5,503 nucleotides of DNA, taken from contig JASIDM010000162.1 in NCBI GenBank assembly GCA_030044695.1, positions 1-5,503 of the forward strand, given 5' to 3'. Shown piece after piece: positions 4,602 through 5,503 of this stretch. Made by a program: the position numbers and the translations under genes. This DNA comes from Thermoplasmata archaeon (GTDB taxonomy: Archaea > Thermoplasmatota > Thermoplasmata > Lutacidiplasmatales > UBA184). The notes beneath the pieces are model-generated. The model was not told the origin of the DNA. It made no database searches and was given only the letters and a program-made list of their open reading frames with translations. The stretch's first letter is position 1. Every line of letters begins with the position of its first letter.

Positions 4602-5503
4602 GTGGGCCTCCAGACGCATCTGCCCGTCGAAATCCTCGACTACGTCCAGACCCACGAGCCGTTCGAGGAGGTCTACGGCATCAGCCAGCGGGAGCTCGCG
4701 AAGGCGCTAGGCTACCATCCCTGCTCGATGTCCCGGCCGCTCCGGGACCTGGTCAGCGCGGGTTTTCTGAGCTGCGAGAGGGGCCTCGTACGGGAGGGCA
4801 AGCGGAGGCAGCTCACCTACCGACTCACGAGCTCCGGTCAGTCGCGGCTCAAGCAGGTCACAAGTGACGTGCCGCTGCTGACCGGAGAGCTTCCCCCGCC
4901 CCCCAGTCCCTTCCTTGGACGCCGAGAGGAGCTCGAACGCTTGGCGGCAGGCTGGGGCGAAGGGGGCACAGTAACGATCATCGACGGCCCCGCGGGGATG
5001 GGAAAGACCTCGCTGGTCAGCCGGTTCCTTCGAAGATCTCGGGCCGGGATGTTGCCGTTCTGGTACACGACTCGGCCGGGGAACTCGCCACGCCAGTTTC
5101 TGACAGCCCTCTCTCACGCGTTCACCCTACTAGGGAAGCCCCAACTGGCCCACTACGTCCAGCTGCCTCGGCCGCCCTTGCCCCGGGAGTGCGCCGATCT
5201 GGCGCTACGGGCACTGGAGGGCAGGACCCTGGCCGCCGTGATCGACGACGTCCATGTCGCGGGGGTCGACCTGCGCGACTTCTGGGCGGAGCTGATCACC
5301 TCCATGCTACGTCGTGGCGGGCACCGGTTCTTCCTGATCGGTCAGGGATCGGTCGAACTCAAGGTACCCGACGTTCACGTCCAACACCTGACCGTGGGAG
5401 GGCTTGATCGAACCGCCGCTTACGAGCTCACGAGTCGCCTCGGTGGGCTGTCCGAGCGGTTTGAATCCGTCTACCAAGCGACGCTCGGGTCGCCACTCCT
5501 GCT
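4602..5503 (+). CDS. Winged-helix / STAND-like P-loop ATPase, N-terminal part
   Basis: The gene runs off the right edge; 300 residues are visible. Residues about 8-85 form a MarR-like winged helix: SQRELAKALGYHPCSMSRPL as the helix-turn-helix, then LRDLVSAGFLSCE, a charged wing (REGKRRQLTYRLT) and SSGQSRL. A Pro-rich linker (PPPPSP) leads to FLGRREELERL (104-114), the entry motif of AAA_16/STAND-type NTPases. Walker A is GPAGMGKTS (129-137) and Walker B is LAAVIDDVH (210-218). RFFLIGQG (242-249) is a plausible sensor-1 strand. The start is GTG at 4602; an in-frame ATG at 4575 is followed at once by TAG, so nothing further upstream is possible. Such proteins are usually signal-dependent regulators, with a sensor often in the missing C-terminal part; some relatives act in defence. 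A/T-ending codons are far commoner than in tldD (24 against 3 per 100 in sampled stretches), suggesting a different history or weaker selection. Confidence 0.85.
   Translation, partial: MGLQTHLPVEILDYVQTHEPFEEVYGISQRELAKALGYHPCSMSRPLRDLVSAGFLSCERGLVREGKRRQLTYRLTSSGQSRLKQVTSDVPLLTGELPPPPSPFLGRREELERLAAGWGEGGTVTIIDGPAGMGKTSLVSRFLRRSRAGMLPFWYTTRPGNSPRQFLTALSHAFTLLGKPQLAHYVQLPRPPLPRECADLALRALEGRTLAAVIDDVHVAGVDLRDFWAELITSMLRRGGHRFFLIGQGSVELKVPDVHVQHLTVGGLDRTAAYELTSRLGGLSERFESVYQATLGSPLL

Noticed and set aside
4707..5117. Minus-strand frames opposite the ATPase (including 4838-5068)
   Set aside because: The plus strand here encodes the winged helix and Walker A motif, and the antisense products have no features.
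5189..5407. Short plus-strand frame inside the ATPase
   Set aside because: It is a shifted frame of the ATPase Walker B region with an Arg-rich, featureless product.

Overview
The window is very GC-rich and tightly packed. It looks like a chromosomal segment of a high-GC archaeon. A Thermoplasmata-type lineage is my best guess, but it is an inference and a bacterium is not excluded. The archaeal reading rests on three points. Short A/T-rich TATA-like boxes lie about 26-33 bases upstream of start codons, with little or no Shine-Dalgarno sequence. Several starts would fit leaderless transcripts. TldD and TldE homologues sit side by side, and a winged-helix/P-loop ATPase of a kind common in archaea lies at the right edge.

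Layout: (1) Positions 1-165 (+) carry the last 54 codons of a branched-chain aminotransferase (IlvE-like). (2) Positions 162-608 (-) encode a VOC/glyoxalase-fold protein whose stop codon overlaps the aminotransferase stop. (3) Positions 609-730 are a divergent promoter region. (4) Positions 731-2125 and 2122-3531 (+) form a two-gene operon, tldD then tldE/pmbA, joined by a GTGA stop/start overlap. TldD keeps the HExxxH motif and the downstream cysteine of the metalloprotease; TldE lacks them, as expected for the partner subunit. (5) Positions 3535-3768 (-) encode a 77-residue zinc-ribbon protein that converges on tldE. (6) Positions 3861-3901 hold a strong GC hairpin followed by a T-rich run on the minus strand, a likely terminator. 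(7) Positions 3937-4511 (-) hold two small, staggered orphan ORFs, the first with a CxxC zinc-ribbon-like start, that end at this hairpin. (8) Positions 4512-4601 are a conspicuously A/T-rich divergent promoter region with a perfect 10-bp palindrome. (9) Positions 4602-5503 (+) encode the first 300 residues of a winged-helix DNA-binding/STAND-like ATPase that runs off the window.

Functionally, the well-understood part is the TldD/TldE protease pair. By analogy with E. coli it probably degrades or trims short or unfolded peptides; the substrate here is unknown. The VOC gene shares its upstream region with tldD. The right side is more accessory in character: orphan small genes and a P-loop ATPase whose codon use is clearly less GC-biased than that of tldD. 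I see no rRNA, tRNA, CRISPR array, insertion sequence or replication origin.
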